Assembly (NCBI GenBank): GCA_021464245.1
Contig: JADCRB010000069.1
Coordinates: 3,734,395 to 3,798,394, forward strand
Reading direction: 5' to 3'
From: Carallia brachiata
Taxonomy: Eukaryota > Streptophyta > Magnoliopsida > Malpighiales > Rhizophoraceae
Length of the DNA: 64,000 bases
The notes beneath the pieces are model-generated. The model was not told the origin of the DNA and did not search any database. It worked only from the letters and a program-made list of their open reading frames with translations. The translations under genes were made by a program, and so were the position numbers. This document shows positions 12,512-24,830 of the stretch, piece after piece; the first letter of the stretch is position 1, and the number at the start of each line of letters is the position of its first letter.

Positions 12512-15500
12512 ATACTGCTTAATGATTTTTCCAGAATTTGAATCTGCAGCTAATATGCATTTCTATTTCTTTGTTGACATAGCTGTGCGGTTAGTACAAG
12601 ATTTTTGTGTTTGAGGCATGTCTTGGTGGCCTTTTAAACCAGGACAATCTCCACTTTGCAGTTGCTCCTAAAAAACTAAATCTCTCAACTAATGTGCTAG
12701 TTTTTCTGCCACATAAGCATGAAAGTTGCTTATTATATCCTTTCCTAGTTGCCTTGCTTGGAAGGCATAGCTAGAATTTTGTTATCCTCTTGTCAGCTGG
12801 TGAGGGTGATCATGTTTATTATCGAAGTCTTGCAATCTCTGTGGCTTTTCAATGGGTTATGAATCTTTATTTTTAATTGCAGGTCCGTATGCATCCTCCA
12901 ACTAAGACACCAAATTATCGGGTGTGGCAGCATTTTTAAGTTTGATGGTCGTCCATATCTTTATGGTCTCCATTGGTAGGTAAAAATTTTGCGCGACTAA
13001 GGTTGGTCAGATTATAAAATGGTATTCCATCCATGAGATTTAAATGAACTGCTGTTCTTTTGCATGTGGAGATGACTTAACAACTAATGGTTGTAGAATG
13101 GAACTTACAATTCCTTGCACTACCAATCAATTTTTTTTTCTGCAGACAACTATAGGTATAAAACACCAATATCTTTTGTTTCTAGGAAAACTTATGTCAA
13201 ATTTCTTCAGTAACATATCTTTTATGTCAACAACCCTTCCCTTCAAAATGTTTGCATTATCTTGTGCCCAAAGTCTTTCAGACCTTCCACTTGTAATTTT
13301 TCCTCTTAACTTTTTTCCTTTTTGCTTTATTGCTGTAGTTTGATTCAGTCGGTTACTTTTGCAACTGATTTTTTGGAGCATCTGCATTTGTTGTGAAAAT
13401 TTTGTGCAGATATGCTCATATACTTGTAGGCTACACATTTTTTCTGCATGAGCCTTCACTTCAAACTATTGTGTCTCAGAATTTTAATATTTTGGTTATA
13501 TTGATTTTCTATCAAATTTTGTTCCCTTGGATTTAAGATTTAGTGAAAAATTCAATTTATAAATGTGGTGAAAAACCTTTTTCCCTCTCATCTCAATTAA
13601 GTGCAGGGAGAATCAGGGGGGCCTGTCAACTTAAGGAAGGTACTTTAGCATTGTTGTTTATCATTATGGCATATGAAATTGGGAAATGTCCTTGTGCGGG
13701 ACCATCCAACTAAGGCTCCGTACCATTAAGCTCTCAATAGGCACTCTTTCAATGTTCTTCCATGTGGTTGTCTTTTGATTATATAGTCTTCTGCAGGGTT
13801 ACCAACTAATTCAAAAGCAAAAATTGGGTCCTAGATGTGGACAGTGGTGCCTCTTCCCATAAAGATAGTCTGATACTAATCATGTGATAAATGAATTGTG
13901 TGAACTGAAATTCTCTGAATTTTTGTTAAACAAGTAAAAACCAGGACAGAAATAGTGTTGCAAGGCTGGCCTGTGAATGCTGGAAGTATATTAGTTAGTG
14001 TAATTGAAATGCAAGAGCTAAAATTCTGGTTAGGTTGGTTATCATTTCAGTTATTCTTTTATTTCTTTCATGTTTTCTTAGTCTTGGAGATGCAACTTCA
14101 AGCCGTGAACCCATTCTTGCAGGTTTGATCGCGAATAATTTCAGGAAGAGGATGTGGAATAGAACAAGGAATCTCTACATCATTTGGCTTGGCAGAACCA
14201 TATGACCAACTCAAAGCAATGGCAAAGGCATTTAATGAGGTTTGTCAAATGAAATTTAATTTCTTTTCATTCACTACTTTATTTGCTCAAAGTGCTGCTT
14301 TATTATTTTGTTTTGTTATCTTTACTTTCCCTTTCTCCAGTTCTCTGCCACAATGGCACTAAAGGTACTGATCCAACAAATGGGGTGATTGCTTGGCACT
14401 AATTTTACCTTCCAGTTACCTGTTAGATGCCCAAAATGTCTTCAAAATGTTTTTTGCAGATAAATATGATTCATTGTGGCTTCTCTTCCATATTTAGCTC
14501 TTTTAGACCAAGGATCACCAATTGAGAAAGTGGAGGAATACAGTTTTAATCGAGGATTTGAAAGGAATAATGTATAGAAAGTTATCTCGTATGTGTGTAG
14601 ATGTTCAACTGTTTCTGTTTATTCTTTGTTGCAGAAAATGGTTTTTTTTTTTTTTTCATTTCTGTGGAAAGGAAAGAGAAAGCTCATCGTTTCTTATTTT
14701 TGCTAGGCTGGTAATTGCTCCTAGGTGTAGATTGCTTCTTCTTGGAATATCAAAACTTCACTGCTTTCTTTTGTCAAACTAAGGAAAGCTCTGTGATATT
14801 GCTTAATGATTCGCGCAAAATTTGAATCTGCAGATAATATTGTATTCCTATTCTTGGATTGAAATACTTGTGAGTCTAGTAAAATATTGTTGTGTACAAC
14901 GCATCTCTTGGTGGCTTCTCAAACTTCTATACATGCCCCCCTTTGCAGTTGCTCCTGAAAAGCTAGTATCTCAATTAAAGTGCCAATGTTTCTGCCACAT
15001 AAGCATGAAATTTGCTTCTTTATCCTATCCTTCTTGCCTTGCTTGGAAGACACGGGTAGAATTTTGGTTTCCTCTTGTCAGCTGCTGAGTTGATCATTTT
15101 AATATAAAAATTATCCAATCTATGTGGCTTTTATTCAATCAATTATGAATGTTCTTCATTTTACATTGCAGGTCCATGTGCATCCTCCAACTAGGACACT
15201 GTATCATCAAGTGTGGCAGCATTTTAAAGTTTCCATTAGTAGGTAAAAAAATTTGCACGACCAACCTTGGTCAGATTATAAAAAGGAATTCCATGTTGAG
15301 ATTCAACTGAATTGTTCTATTGCATGTGGACATGACTTAAGAGCTGAAGGCCATATAAAGGAACGGATGAATTCCTTGGGATTTCTAACATTTTGCCACT
15401 GAAGGCTGTAGATGGGCAAGGATAATTTCTTGCACAACCAATTAATGTTTTCTCTTCAGACAATAATAGGTATGCAATGCTAATATCGTTTGTTTCTGAC

Positions 15501-16994
15501 ACAACCTTCAAACATGCATGTCAGATTTCTTCAATAACATATCTTTCATGCAGACCCTTCCCTTTGAAATGTTTACATTATCATGCACCCATCATCATTT
15601 AACTTTTTTCTTTTTTTTCGGTATCGTTGTAGTTTGATTCAGTTGGTTACTTTTGCAATTGAACTTTTTGGAGCATCTGCATTTATTGAAAGTTTTGTGC
15701 AATTATTATAATTCTATGGTTATTGGCTACACATTATTTCTGCATGAGCCTTAGCTACAAAGCATTGTGTCTTAGAAGTTTTTATTCTTTTGTCATCTTG
15801 ATGTTTTATGAAATTTGGTTCTCTTTTATTAATTATTTATAGGAGAATTCATTTTATAACTGAGGTGAAACACAGTTTCCCCTCTCAACATCTTAATTGA
15901 GTGAGATTCAAGGGGCCTGTCAACTTGAGGTGACAACCTTTGTTTTGGCATTGTTGCTTATGGTCTGGTATATCTGATTGAGAAAGTTCTGGTGCAGGAC
16001 TATACAACTAATCCGAATAAGGCTCATCCGTACCATTAAGCTCTAAATCAGCACTCTATCAATTTTTTTCCATAAGTTTATCTTTTTTATATATATATAT
16101 ATATATAGTCTTCTGCAGGGATAATGACTCTTTCAAAAGCAAAATTGGGTCCTAGATGTGGATAGTAGTGCCCCTTGTCATAAAGGTACTCCAATACAAT
16201 TGCGTGATAAATGAATTGTGTGGAAAGAAAATATCTGATTTTTGTTGGAATATTGGTTGAAGGCAGCCCTGTGAATGCTGAAAGTATATGAATTGATGTG
16301 ATTGAAATTCAAGAGCAAAAATGCTAGTTGATTTGGTTATCATGTCAGTTGTTCTTAATGGTGTCTCAATTTCCAAGATGCAACTTTGATATTTGAACCA
16401 ATTTTTGCAGGAGTGTGATCATGAAGAAATTCAGGAAGAGGATGTAGAATCTGGTAAGGATCTCTGCAACGTCTGGCTTGGCGGAACCACATTACAAACT
16501 CTAGGCAATGGCAAAGGCATTTAATGAGGTCTGTTAAGATGAACAAAATTTAATTTCTTCTCATTCGCTGTTTTATCTTCTCTAAAAGCTACATTTTATT
16601 TTGTTTTGTTATCTGTACTTTTCCTTTCTCCACAGATTTGCCGCAATGGCACTAATCAAGCTTCCCTGGTTTTGAATTCAAGAATGAAGAGGATTAAGAT
16701 GATTAAGTGTGCTGATCCAACAAATGTGGTAAAAGCTTCCCTTTGAAATTAAGCAATTCAACATTCTTTGAATTGCTCCATGTTAAACAAATTTATATTT
16801 GAGCTTGTCTGTTATTGAATTTGTTTTTTCAATATAGTTTTTCCACTTAGTGCTTCCTTCATGTAGCACCCTTTGTACATTTTTCTTGAATCTGAGGTTT
16901 GTTTGGGGTTTGTTTCCTCTTGCTTCTTGTTTAATCACATCCATTTCGTATTTTTGCTATTTTGTGTCAGTTTTTCTCTCAATCTTGTTTGTGA

Positions 16995-17025
<31 letters not shown>

Positions 17026-17140
17026 CCTTCTCTGCCATATTTAGCCCTTTTACACAAAGAATCACCAATTGAGGAAGTAGGAGATTTGGGAGGGATGGCT
17101 TTTCTTTCTTGAAATCTGGATCGGTATTGATCCAGAATTC
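12512..17140 (+). repeat. Unit 1 body, middle block: internal tandem duplication of about 2.3 kb
   Basis: 12530-14790 and 14810-17130 are diverged tandem copies. Matching landmarks include 'gaatctgcag' (12540/14824), the exon-like 'catcctccaacta' island (12890/15180), 'gaacccattcttgcag' against 'gaaccaatttttgcag' (14110/16395) and the 'ggcaaaggcattt' donor-flanked island (14219/16507). The second copy recurs as 50000-51700 in unit 4 and partly as 34619-35462. Islands read HPPTKTPNYRVWQHF and EEIQEEDVESGKDL, but frames are broken between copies. Family not recognised. Confidence 0.6.
16987..17022. repeat. (CT)n microsatellite
   Basis: Uninterrupted CT dinucleotide run preceding 'acccccttctctgcc'. 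Similar runs occupy equivalent places in the other units (55602-55634), and further ones are at 18456-18478, 37413-37432 and 53588-53616. Confidence 0.9.
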
Positions 17141-18603
17141 ATCAATGACTTTGAAGGAATAAAATATAGAGGTTCAGTTGCTTTGCAGAAAATAATAATT
17201 TTTAGATTTGGGATTTTCTGCTTTTCAATTTCCAGTCTCTTGAGCCAATAGGTGGAAGGATGGGAACTTTTTCGAGCTCGTGTTACTTCCCACACATGTT
17301 TTTACAGAGCGGTGAGGTTGGATAGTTTCTTTTTCTTGTATTTCATTTCAGTAATACAAATATGAAACATTATGTTCTTGTCCGTCTGTACCCCACGGAG
17401 TTAGAGCTTTCCCTTGGAGGTAAATTTTGACTATGGACTCTAGTCTGCATCTGTTCTTACATATTCTTGGAAGACCTCTGTTTTGATCTCACATGTTATT
17501 CCGATGTTTTTACTGAAATTTACTCATTTGAATCTTCTCACTTGGCTTATTGCAGATAAGAGAGTCTATATTGTAAGCTTTGGTTTCTCTATCAGACCAA
17601 TTGCACAAAGCTAAGGTTTCTCATATCAAATCTTTACTTACTTTTCTTACCATTTTCAGTCTTTGGCGCTAACCAGTGTCAACGTAAGGAACCTTGCACT
17701 AAAATGCATTGGAACAGGTCTTTTTCAGCTTTTCTTTTTTTGTTGTTTGTTTTTTCTAGTTGACCTGATAATTTATTGGACACAATCCCTGCTACTTCAT
17801 TCCTCTCCTCTAACATTTGCTTAAGTTAAATTTTCCACTCTTGGGCTTAATTTGTGTTTTGGGAGATTGATTTGTTCATGGGAAATAGGTGGCATTATGG
17901 GTTTTGGCTGAAATATTTAGCAAGTTTATCGTCTTGGACATCTCAGCAGCTTAAACAGGTTTATACACTTCGCATAAAGGGCAAAATATTCCCTGCCAAA
18001 TCTTCATGGAGATTGCTTTACATAAATGTGGAAAACAATAGAGTTTGTTGATATGTTTCACTTTTCAGGTATGCTTTCTTTGACTTCATCTACTGCTGTT
18101 TCTACTAGCATATAAGTAGCAATGATGATGTTCCCAATTAATGTACATTCAATAATCTGCAAATTAGTCAAATATAAACTATGAATTAGAGTAATGTTAT
18201 TTGCAATCTGTGCATATGTTAGCTCTGGGCCAATTAGTATAAAAGTGGCAAAGGCATGTCCTGTACTTACATTAGCTTTGGCCCTGAATGATTGAAGCTA
18301 ATGTTATTTGCCAATAATCTACACATTAGTCAAATATGAACTATGAATAACAGTAATAATGCAAGTTTGTTTCTTGAATCTAAAAATCTGCAATATGACA
18401 AGGCATCATTTCTTTGATTTTAAAGCTGTGTGTTGAAGGTTTCATTGCTTGCATCTCTCTCTCTCTCTCTCTCTCTCTGTGGGTAACCTATATTATACGT
18501 TGGCTTAATTGATCGGGTACTTTTGTAACCTTTCTTTTCTGTTAGTAAATTTAGGTTGATTTGGTCAACTACATTGATCAGCATTTCTTATTGAGGATTG
18601 CAG
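17141..18603 (+). repeat. Unit 1 body, right block, shared with units 2-5
   Basis: Corresponds to 52150-53840 (unit 4), 47740-48620 (unit 3), 55740-55930 (unit 5) and 36990-37440 plus 38300-38400 (unit 2). It leads directly into the first recognisable H+-ATPase exon at 18604, whose acceptor 'gaggattgcag' is intact. No reading frame of recognisable family is seen in this stretch. Confidence 0.55.
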
Positions 18604-21128
18604 GCCTGCAGAATGGTGAGTCTCTTCTAGTAACTAAGGTTCACGGTGGCAGTATCTACTCTTGCTGTACATGCAGGCAAGGAGAAATTGAAAGGCTGCG
18701 CACCTTGTGACTATAAGAAATGATGTGGGCCATTTCCAACAAGGTTACAGATATCGTAGGCTATCAGAAATTCAAGGCAAAGTTATGCAAATTCTACTGC
18801 TTTAGCTTTTGCTACTATTTGCAAATCTTTGTTGTGCCCTTCCCTGATCACTCATCTTTAAAACGCCTTTATAACATTTCCAGGTGAGCATTTTCAATTG
18901 GTTATATTGCTGTACGCCCCATATTGGTGCAATCTTTTTGTATCTGCTTAACAGGGTATTAACTGCTACTGGAAATTTCTATACATTCTCCATAGCTATG
19001 GAGATGATAATAGCCACAATGATGATGTTCCCAAAACCGGGGAATATTTCCTAGGAATCAACAATTTACTAGTTTTTTTTTTTTTTTTTTTTTTTGTGAT
19101 GTTCCTTATTCCCATAAATTCCACACACTCCCTTCCTAAGATTAGAACCTGAGACCTCTAAGATAAAAATCTACATACCGGGAGCTATCACAAAAAAGAA
19201 TGACAACAATAGAAGACATGACAATTATGGATCTGCTGAGCTGTGACAATACTGAAACCCTCACCTTGAATAAACTGAATGTTGACAAGAATTTTATTGA
19301 GGTTGGTTGTTAATGCTGCATTCTGACTTGATTTCTATGTTGTAGATTGCTTTCCTAGCATGACTTAAATCCCAGCTTTTTCAAAGGAGTAGATGCAGAT
19401 ACAATCATTCTGATGGCAGCTAGAGGAGAGGTGGACAACAAGGAAGCTATAGATGCAGCTATTACAGGCATGTCGGCTAATTAAACGATATGTTTTACTT
19501 GTCCACTTTGTAGATCAGAATTGAGTAGAATGAATAGTTTCTTATGTCATACATAGTGTTAGAAAATTCAGCGTTGGTTAATTTCATCATTGAGTTTATT
19601 TGTCTTTTGATGAGGCACAAGCCGGTATTCAGGAAATCCATTTTCACCATTGCAAGATACTAGCGAATGGCTCCAATGTGTATTTTGATGGTGAGGGTAA
19701 AATGCATCAGGCCAGTAAAGGTGCACCAGAGCTGATATGCTTGTCAGCAACAATTTGTATATGTTGAAGGTTATGCAATCATCAGTGTCTGAGATTTCAT
19801 TATTAGATTTTGAATCTTGTGGACAACAAATCAGAGCTGTAATGTAGGGTTCATGGAGTGACGGATTAGTATGTAGAGGTGATTGCAACGTCTTCAAGTA
19901 GCATAATAACAGGTTTGCTATTTCATTTATGTTTTATTTGCTGGCCATAACATTCAGTTGAATTCATGATATTCTATCTTGTCCATTTATGGCAATGGGT
20001 TCCTAAATGTAGGAAAGAAAGCTCAGGTCCATGAGAATTTATTTGACTGACGCCTTCATTTGACTAACCTGGACATGATTGATCTGAGACAATATGAAGG
20101 GCATTGAATCTTGGCATATGTGTGAAAACGATAACAGATATGCTTATTCATTTTTCCTATAACTTGTGTTATCTTTCATGCATATAGCTATTTATAATTA
20201 CCTTAAGGAGCTATTGTTGACTAACTGTTTTTTGATTGTTTTTATTGATTATCTGCCTTCTTGGGGTAACATCTGGGAATCAATCGCCACTAGCAAAGGA
20301 AACAGGATGCCATCCGAGGATGGGAACTAATATTAATCCTTCATCAGCATTTTGAGGACAGAACAGATATGAGTCTGTTTCTGCTTTACCTGTTGTTGAG
20401 CTTATAGGAAAAGGTGGGAAGCTGAAGGTGTTGTTGGTGTTTTTTTTCCTGGTACTTTGCCTTTCTGTGTTGGAAGTATCCTCTATCGTCTCGTCATCAA
20501 GTTAGCCCCATCTCCATTGCATCCACATGAAGCTCAACAAGGTGTGAGTTCTAATTCCAATATACCCTTATTGAGAAGGCCCTAATGCTTGCTTTTGAGC
20601 TCAGGGTATAAAGGAAATCAGTTCATTGGTCATATCTGCTGGGTGATGTCAGTTGCTGACTGCTTGTGAAATTTTCATTCTTGCAGAATGCTATCATGAG
20701 GAAAAAGGACTGTGGGAAAGAGCATATGTGCTTTAATAGACACTTTTTTTGAAAAAAAATCCTACATGGGTTGCATTCCCATAATACCAAGATGCTCAGT
20801 GAGCTCCCTAATTTCACAGAACTGTATGGTTGTGGAGCCAAAAACACAAGCTGAATTGCATGTTAAATGTTTTTTAGTTTGAAATTGCATGTTAAATGTT
20901 CATCATAAACTAACTTTAGATCTTTCTGTAAAGCCTATACTGTCAGCAGCAGTAAAAAAGGTAGGTGTGCTTTTACAAGTTAAAATGTCGTATCATAAGG
21001 GTTAACTCAATGTGCATGAAATTATTTTGTTTCTTGCAGGCTCAAAGAATTGCATACATTGTGAACGAGCAATGTTGAATCAGTTGAAGTTTCTTGATAT
21101 CGACACTATTCAGCAAGCTTACCCGGTA
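18604..21128 (+). pseudogene. Plasma-membrane H+-ATPase (P3A ATPase, AHA type) pseudogene, unit 1
   Basis: The intact enzyme pumps protons out across the plasma membrane. Collinear remnants: actuator domain NGESLLVTK and TCRQGEIE (18604-18693), AAHLVTIRNDVGHFQQ (18692-18753), VLTATGNFYTFSIAMEM (18956 on), phosphorylation region [15 protein letters not shown] (19240-19300), GVDADTIILMAARGE and AIDAAITGM (19388-19472), EIHF to ASKGAPELI (19605-19740), LAKETG and MGTNINPSSAF (20290-20352), VVELIGK (20391) and a C-terminus NVESV then LDIDTIQQAYPV (21074-21128). Introns are kept, so this is a genomic copy. Lesions: TGES is NGES, DKTGT is DNTET, many frameshifts and stops, no recognisable TM5-10, the penultimate regulatory Thr for 14-3-3 binding (YTV) is Pro, and the stop codon is TGG. 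The N-terminal third is not recognisable upstream. Confidence 0.9.
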
Positions 21129-21970
21129 TGGAGACGTCATTCATTTTTGTTCCTCAACAGTAAGTTTTTGTTGAGATGACTGCTGTCCTTCATATTCCAT
21201 ATATATAGACCATAACTTTCCTGCACTACATATACCGTTCTTGGAGTTGTTTCCCAAATATACTTCTAGAAAATTTATTTTCTGCCTCAGGCCCATTACC
21301 ATCTTTCTGGATTTTTTTTTTTTTCTTTCACCCACACCTGGGACGTCTATTCTTTTTTTTTTTTTTCTTTCGCCAACTTTTTCTGGGATATCTATTCTTT
21401 CTCTCCCATCAGGTAGAGAGCTATGGACTTCTCTACCTATGGACTTCTGCCCCAACTTTTTCGGTACTTACTAGTCAATAGTATCAATCTAGATGAGTCG
21501 CTACTTTCATTTCAATCATTACTGATGTGCTGCAAGTGAGAGCAGTTTCTAATGATTCTTCTTAATTTTTGAAAGTAGCTTTGGCCTTCCATCTCCTTCA
21601 TCTCATCACACCCATGGTTTTGGACAATGCAACTGTACACGGTGTATGTTTAAGTGTTCATGGATCCAACTTTTTCCTCTATTTTCTCATCGGACAATGC
21701 AAAACTTTGCATGACATGCATCTGTGACCCACTAGAATGCTAACATTTGACAGCACTTTCAGTCTTCAACCTGGAAAGCTTCCTTGAGAGATAAATTAAG
21801 CACACAAATTACACAAAGAGATGCATGCGATGAGTGCACAGCATTGAAACTGTTAATATGCAGATCAAACTATCAATGTGGGAAACAATACAACTCTTAT
21901 AACATTATGCATAAAGGTTCCAATTAGATGAACTTTATCAACTTATCTTTTCTTTTCTTCTGTGAATTAG
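21129..21970. other. Intergenic, no gene recognised
   Basis: Between the ATPase pseudogene and an isolated exon-like island. It contains T-rich tracts with a direct repeat around 21311-21392 ('ttctttc.cc' and 'gggat.tctattcttt' motifs twice). Nothing of known family is seen on either strand. Confidence 0.5.
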
Positions 21971-22058
21971 GAATGCTGACATCCAGTACACCAGACCTCA
22001 AGCCAACTACACCGTGACAAAGGAGTTGCCAACTTTCAGTACTCAGCACTACACAGGT
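21971..22058 (+). other. Isolated exon-like open segment of unknown family
   Basis: A pyrimidine-rich acceptor ('tcttttcttctgtgaattag') precedes an 88-nt open stretch reading NADIQYTRPQANYTVTKEL then PTFSTQHYTG, followed by a GTATTC donor. Balanced base composition and splice borders resemble a real exon, but no neighbouring exon or family was found. It may be a stranded fragment of a lost gene. Confidence 0.3.
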
Positions 22059-22369
22059 ATTCTATTTTGTGTTTTTTTTTTTTTTTTTTACTCTTTCGTT
22101 TCTTCTGTGGTGTCCATGCCTATGAATTATAGTTGAGTCTCAACAATCTGCCCTGAAAATTCCTATATTTTTAAAGCAAAAATGATTCAGGTTCAAGGAA
22201 AATAGATATCTTTTATTTTTACTTGCCAAACACATTAGACTAGTCATTAAGTGGATAAGCATACAGTCCATGTGTATTACATGCTATTCAGTAACTCTTT
22301 GAGGGCCCTGCTAATTGTGAATACTTGTCAGTTAAGTGGACTAGGGAGTGTAAAGAATATCCATCGGAT

Positions 22370-24055
22370 CTAAGCATTTCCCTCCCAAACAAAATGCTTC
22401 TCAGAGTGATCTGTTTCTGTGGTTAGGTCGCAGGCGGGGGCACTTTCACTGGTGCTGCCTTTATATCGACATCGAGTAGCACACAACAAGTAGACAAAAT
22501 TAAGCACTCCTAGGACAGCAACCAAATAGTTAAAGTGGTGCAATTTTCCTTTGTTGAGATCTTCTGGTAACCAATTCTCACCCTGAGATCTCCCCATAAT
22601 ATGGTGCACTGCTGATATTAAAAAGGCATTTACAAAGCTTGACAGTGCCGAACCTAGAGAGGAGGTAGCACTGGCAATGCTCCGCATGTTCTCAGGGAAT
22701 TGGTTGTAGTAGAACTCACTCTGGCCAACAGAATAAAATGCCTCTGCTAATCCTGCTACCATTAGTTGAGGAATCAGTTACGACAGGCTAGAGATAGATC
22801 TTCCTTTTGAATCAAATCGTATTGTCACCCGTTTAAGAGCTAGATGCCTTCTCCACCCTTCAAGAAACAAGCATAGTAAGGATTGATAGAAAAATTCCAA
22901 TTCCCATTGTTTGGAGAATGGTTGTTCCACCCTCTTTACCAGTGAATTTTGAAAGACTAGGTACTAGAATTCGCTCATAGATAAGGATCCACAGAGTGAG
23001 GGCTAACATAGCACAAATTGCATATGATCCAGCAGGCACCTCAAAGCTAGTTCTTCAATGTCATCATGTTTGCTGATATTAAAGTAGTAATTTTCGCTTC
23101 TTCGTTGCAGCCACTAACACTTGTGCCAAATGAGTTAGATAACTTCCCTGAGGCTTCACTTTAACATAAAGTTTTGACCCAAAAAAGAAGACAGCACATG
23201 ATATTAACGTTAAGCATGCTGGGATAGCCAAACCAATCACCCAGCTCACCTTTAGTTGTATATAGGTAATGAATGTTAGAGATATTATCACAGAAAATGT
23301 AAAGGAAACGAAGAATCAATTGAAGAAGGTATTCATAGCCTGCTTGCCAGATTCACAACTTTGATCAAACTGGTCTGCTCCAAATGGTAGGTTATTTGGC
23401 CTGATGCCTCCAGCTCCAATAATTAGCTATCCAAATCCGGTTAGCAAAAAGGCCAACTGCCCAATTGTCGGTCTGATGCAATTCGCATCATCACTTGGTG
23501 CACATTTTGGTGGGTGCATTTTGGAAATTGCTGCAGTGAGAGCTAGTATTGTTTGGCCCTCGAAGAAGGAAAATAGAAGAACATTTAAAAAATTGCCTAA
23601 CATACACTGTTGATAAAGTTATAAGTTTATCAGTACCAGAAGGGAGCAGATTGAACCAAAGACCAATGTCTTGTAACGACCTAAGTAGAAATCAGACAGG
23701 AAAGCACCAAGCAATGTCATCATGTCCGAGGTCCCATTGAAGAGATGAAAAATCTTAGTGGCTGTGATGGTCTTCCAGTTGAAAACAGTAGTGAGATACA
23801 CAGACATATTTGCTAGACTGCCAATTGTTCGTAGTCTGTCAAAGGTCTCATTTCCTGAAACAAATGTTATTGTATGATTTCACAAGCTAGCAAAAATACA
23901 GGAAGCATGTGGATCATGTATAATAGGCTCCTAGCTGATGAACATTCATTTATTGTAGTGTGCATGATCATTACCAATGATAAATGACACGACTTTCATT
24001 CCTCTGTCACATCCTCATTAGCTGATGTAGCTTCCTTTTGCTCCATGTTCTCCAT
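22370..24055 (-). pseudogene. NPF2 (NRT1/PTR family) transporter pseudogene A
   Basis: Exon 1 starts at 24055 (MENMEQKEATSANEDV) and loses frame through a deletion of about 7 nt before RGMKVVSFIIG. Exon 2 is 23854-23637, 218 nt with intact splice sites and the same length as in the functional gene (TFDRLRTIGSLANMSVYL). Exon 3 has at least two stops: one before [10 protein letters not shown] near 23425 and a Trp-to-stop in the TFFN-FF segment near 23310. The exon 3/exon 4 junction region, about 100 residues including [15 protein letters not shown], is deleted near 23060-23090. Exon 4 is frameshifted in the middle and then open to its stop at 22370 (LPEDLNKGKLHHFNYL). It is more diverged from the intact copies than they are from each other, so it is an older member of the cluster. 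Confidence 0.9.
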
Positions 24056-24830
24056 GACTATGCAAAAGAATTGTTTTCGGTTTGCCTGTGTGAATTGTTT
24101 GTATTTGTTCAAAGACAAGAATTGAAATGTGGCAGAGGATGATCCTTGCTTCCTGGCTTAAGCAGTATTTATAATCGTTGCCACATATTCAAAAAGGGGT
24201 TTTATAGGTCACGCACCTATAGACTTACTATCATAGCAAGACTCACCTTGACAGGCTCTTCACATAGGACAATTATATGTTTTCGTGGGGCTATCAGTGT
24301 TTGGTTAGAAGCAACGGAAAAATAAAAGTGGGTATGTTATAGGTTCTTCAATTAGTTGGTTTTTGCGTTGAAGAAAAAAGAAAAAATGAAAAAGAACAAA
24401 CAGATTTGCATATGGGTTTAGTAACATGTTAAAAGAGAATCCACTATACCATTCCAAAATTGGCGAAACCTTGCCCTTAGAGAAGATCTAAGTGTCCTTG
24501 TCATTCATAAGGTGTATGGTTAAGAAGGCAAAGCCACTTGAACTTGCCACTACAAGGCAGTTGTAACTGGGGACGATGGTAAATGCCCTTATGTGAATAG
24601 GGGATTGCCCTCATACTGAATTACTCTCATGGCCTTATACAGTAAATTGAATTGAAGGTGGAAATAAAAAAAAAATAGAAAAAAAAAACAGCAATCATGA
24701 AGTGTTACAAGTATTAAACTGGTAATTTGCAGTAGCATCCTTTCCAATAGAAATACTATGCTTTTTACATGAGTAATACTATTTGTCATGATTTAATCTC
24801 TCGACTAGTTGAGTAAAAAATAATTTTAGC
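24056..24830. other. Intergenic, no gene recognised
   Basis: 5' flank of pseudogene A. AT-rich, with short homopolymers at about 24666-24690. No feature of known type is seen. Confidence 0.5.

Noticed and set aside
17055..17112. SPIEEVGDL segment as a definite H+-ATPase N-terminus (also 52095, 55670)
   Set aside because: Only PIEEV matches the family motif, and what follows does not align. Kept only as part of a low-confidence hypothesis.
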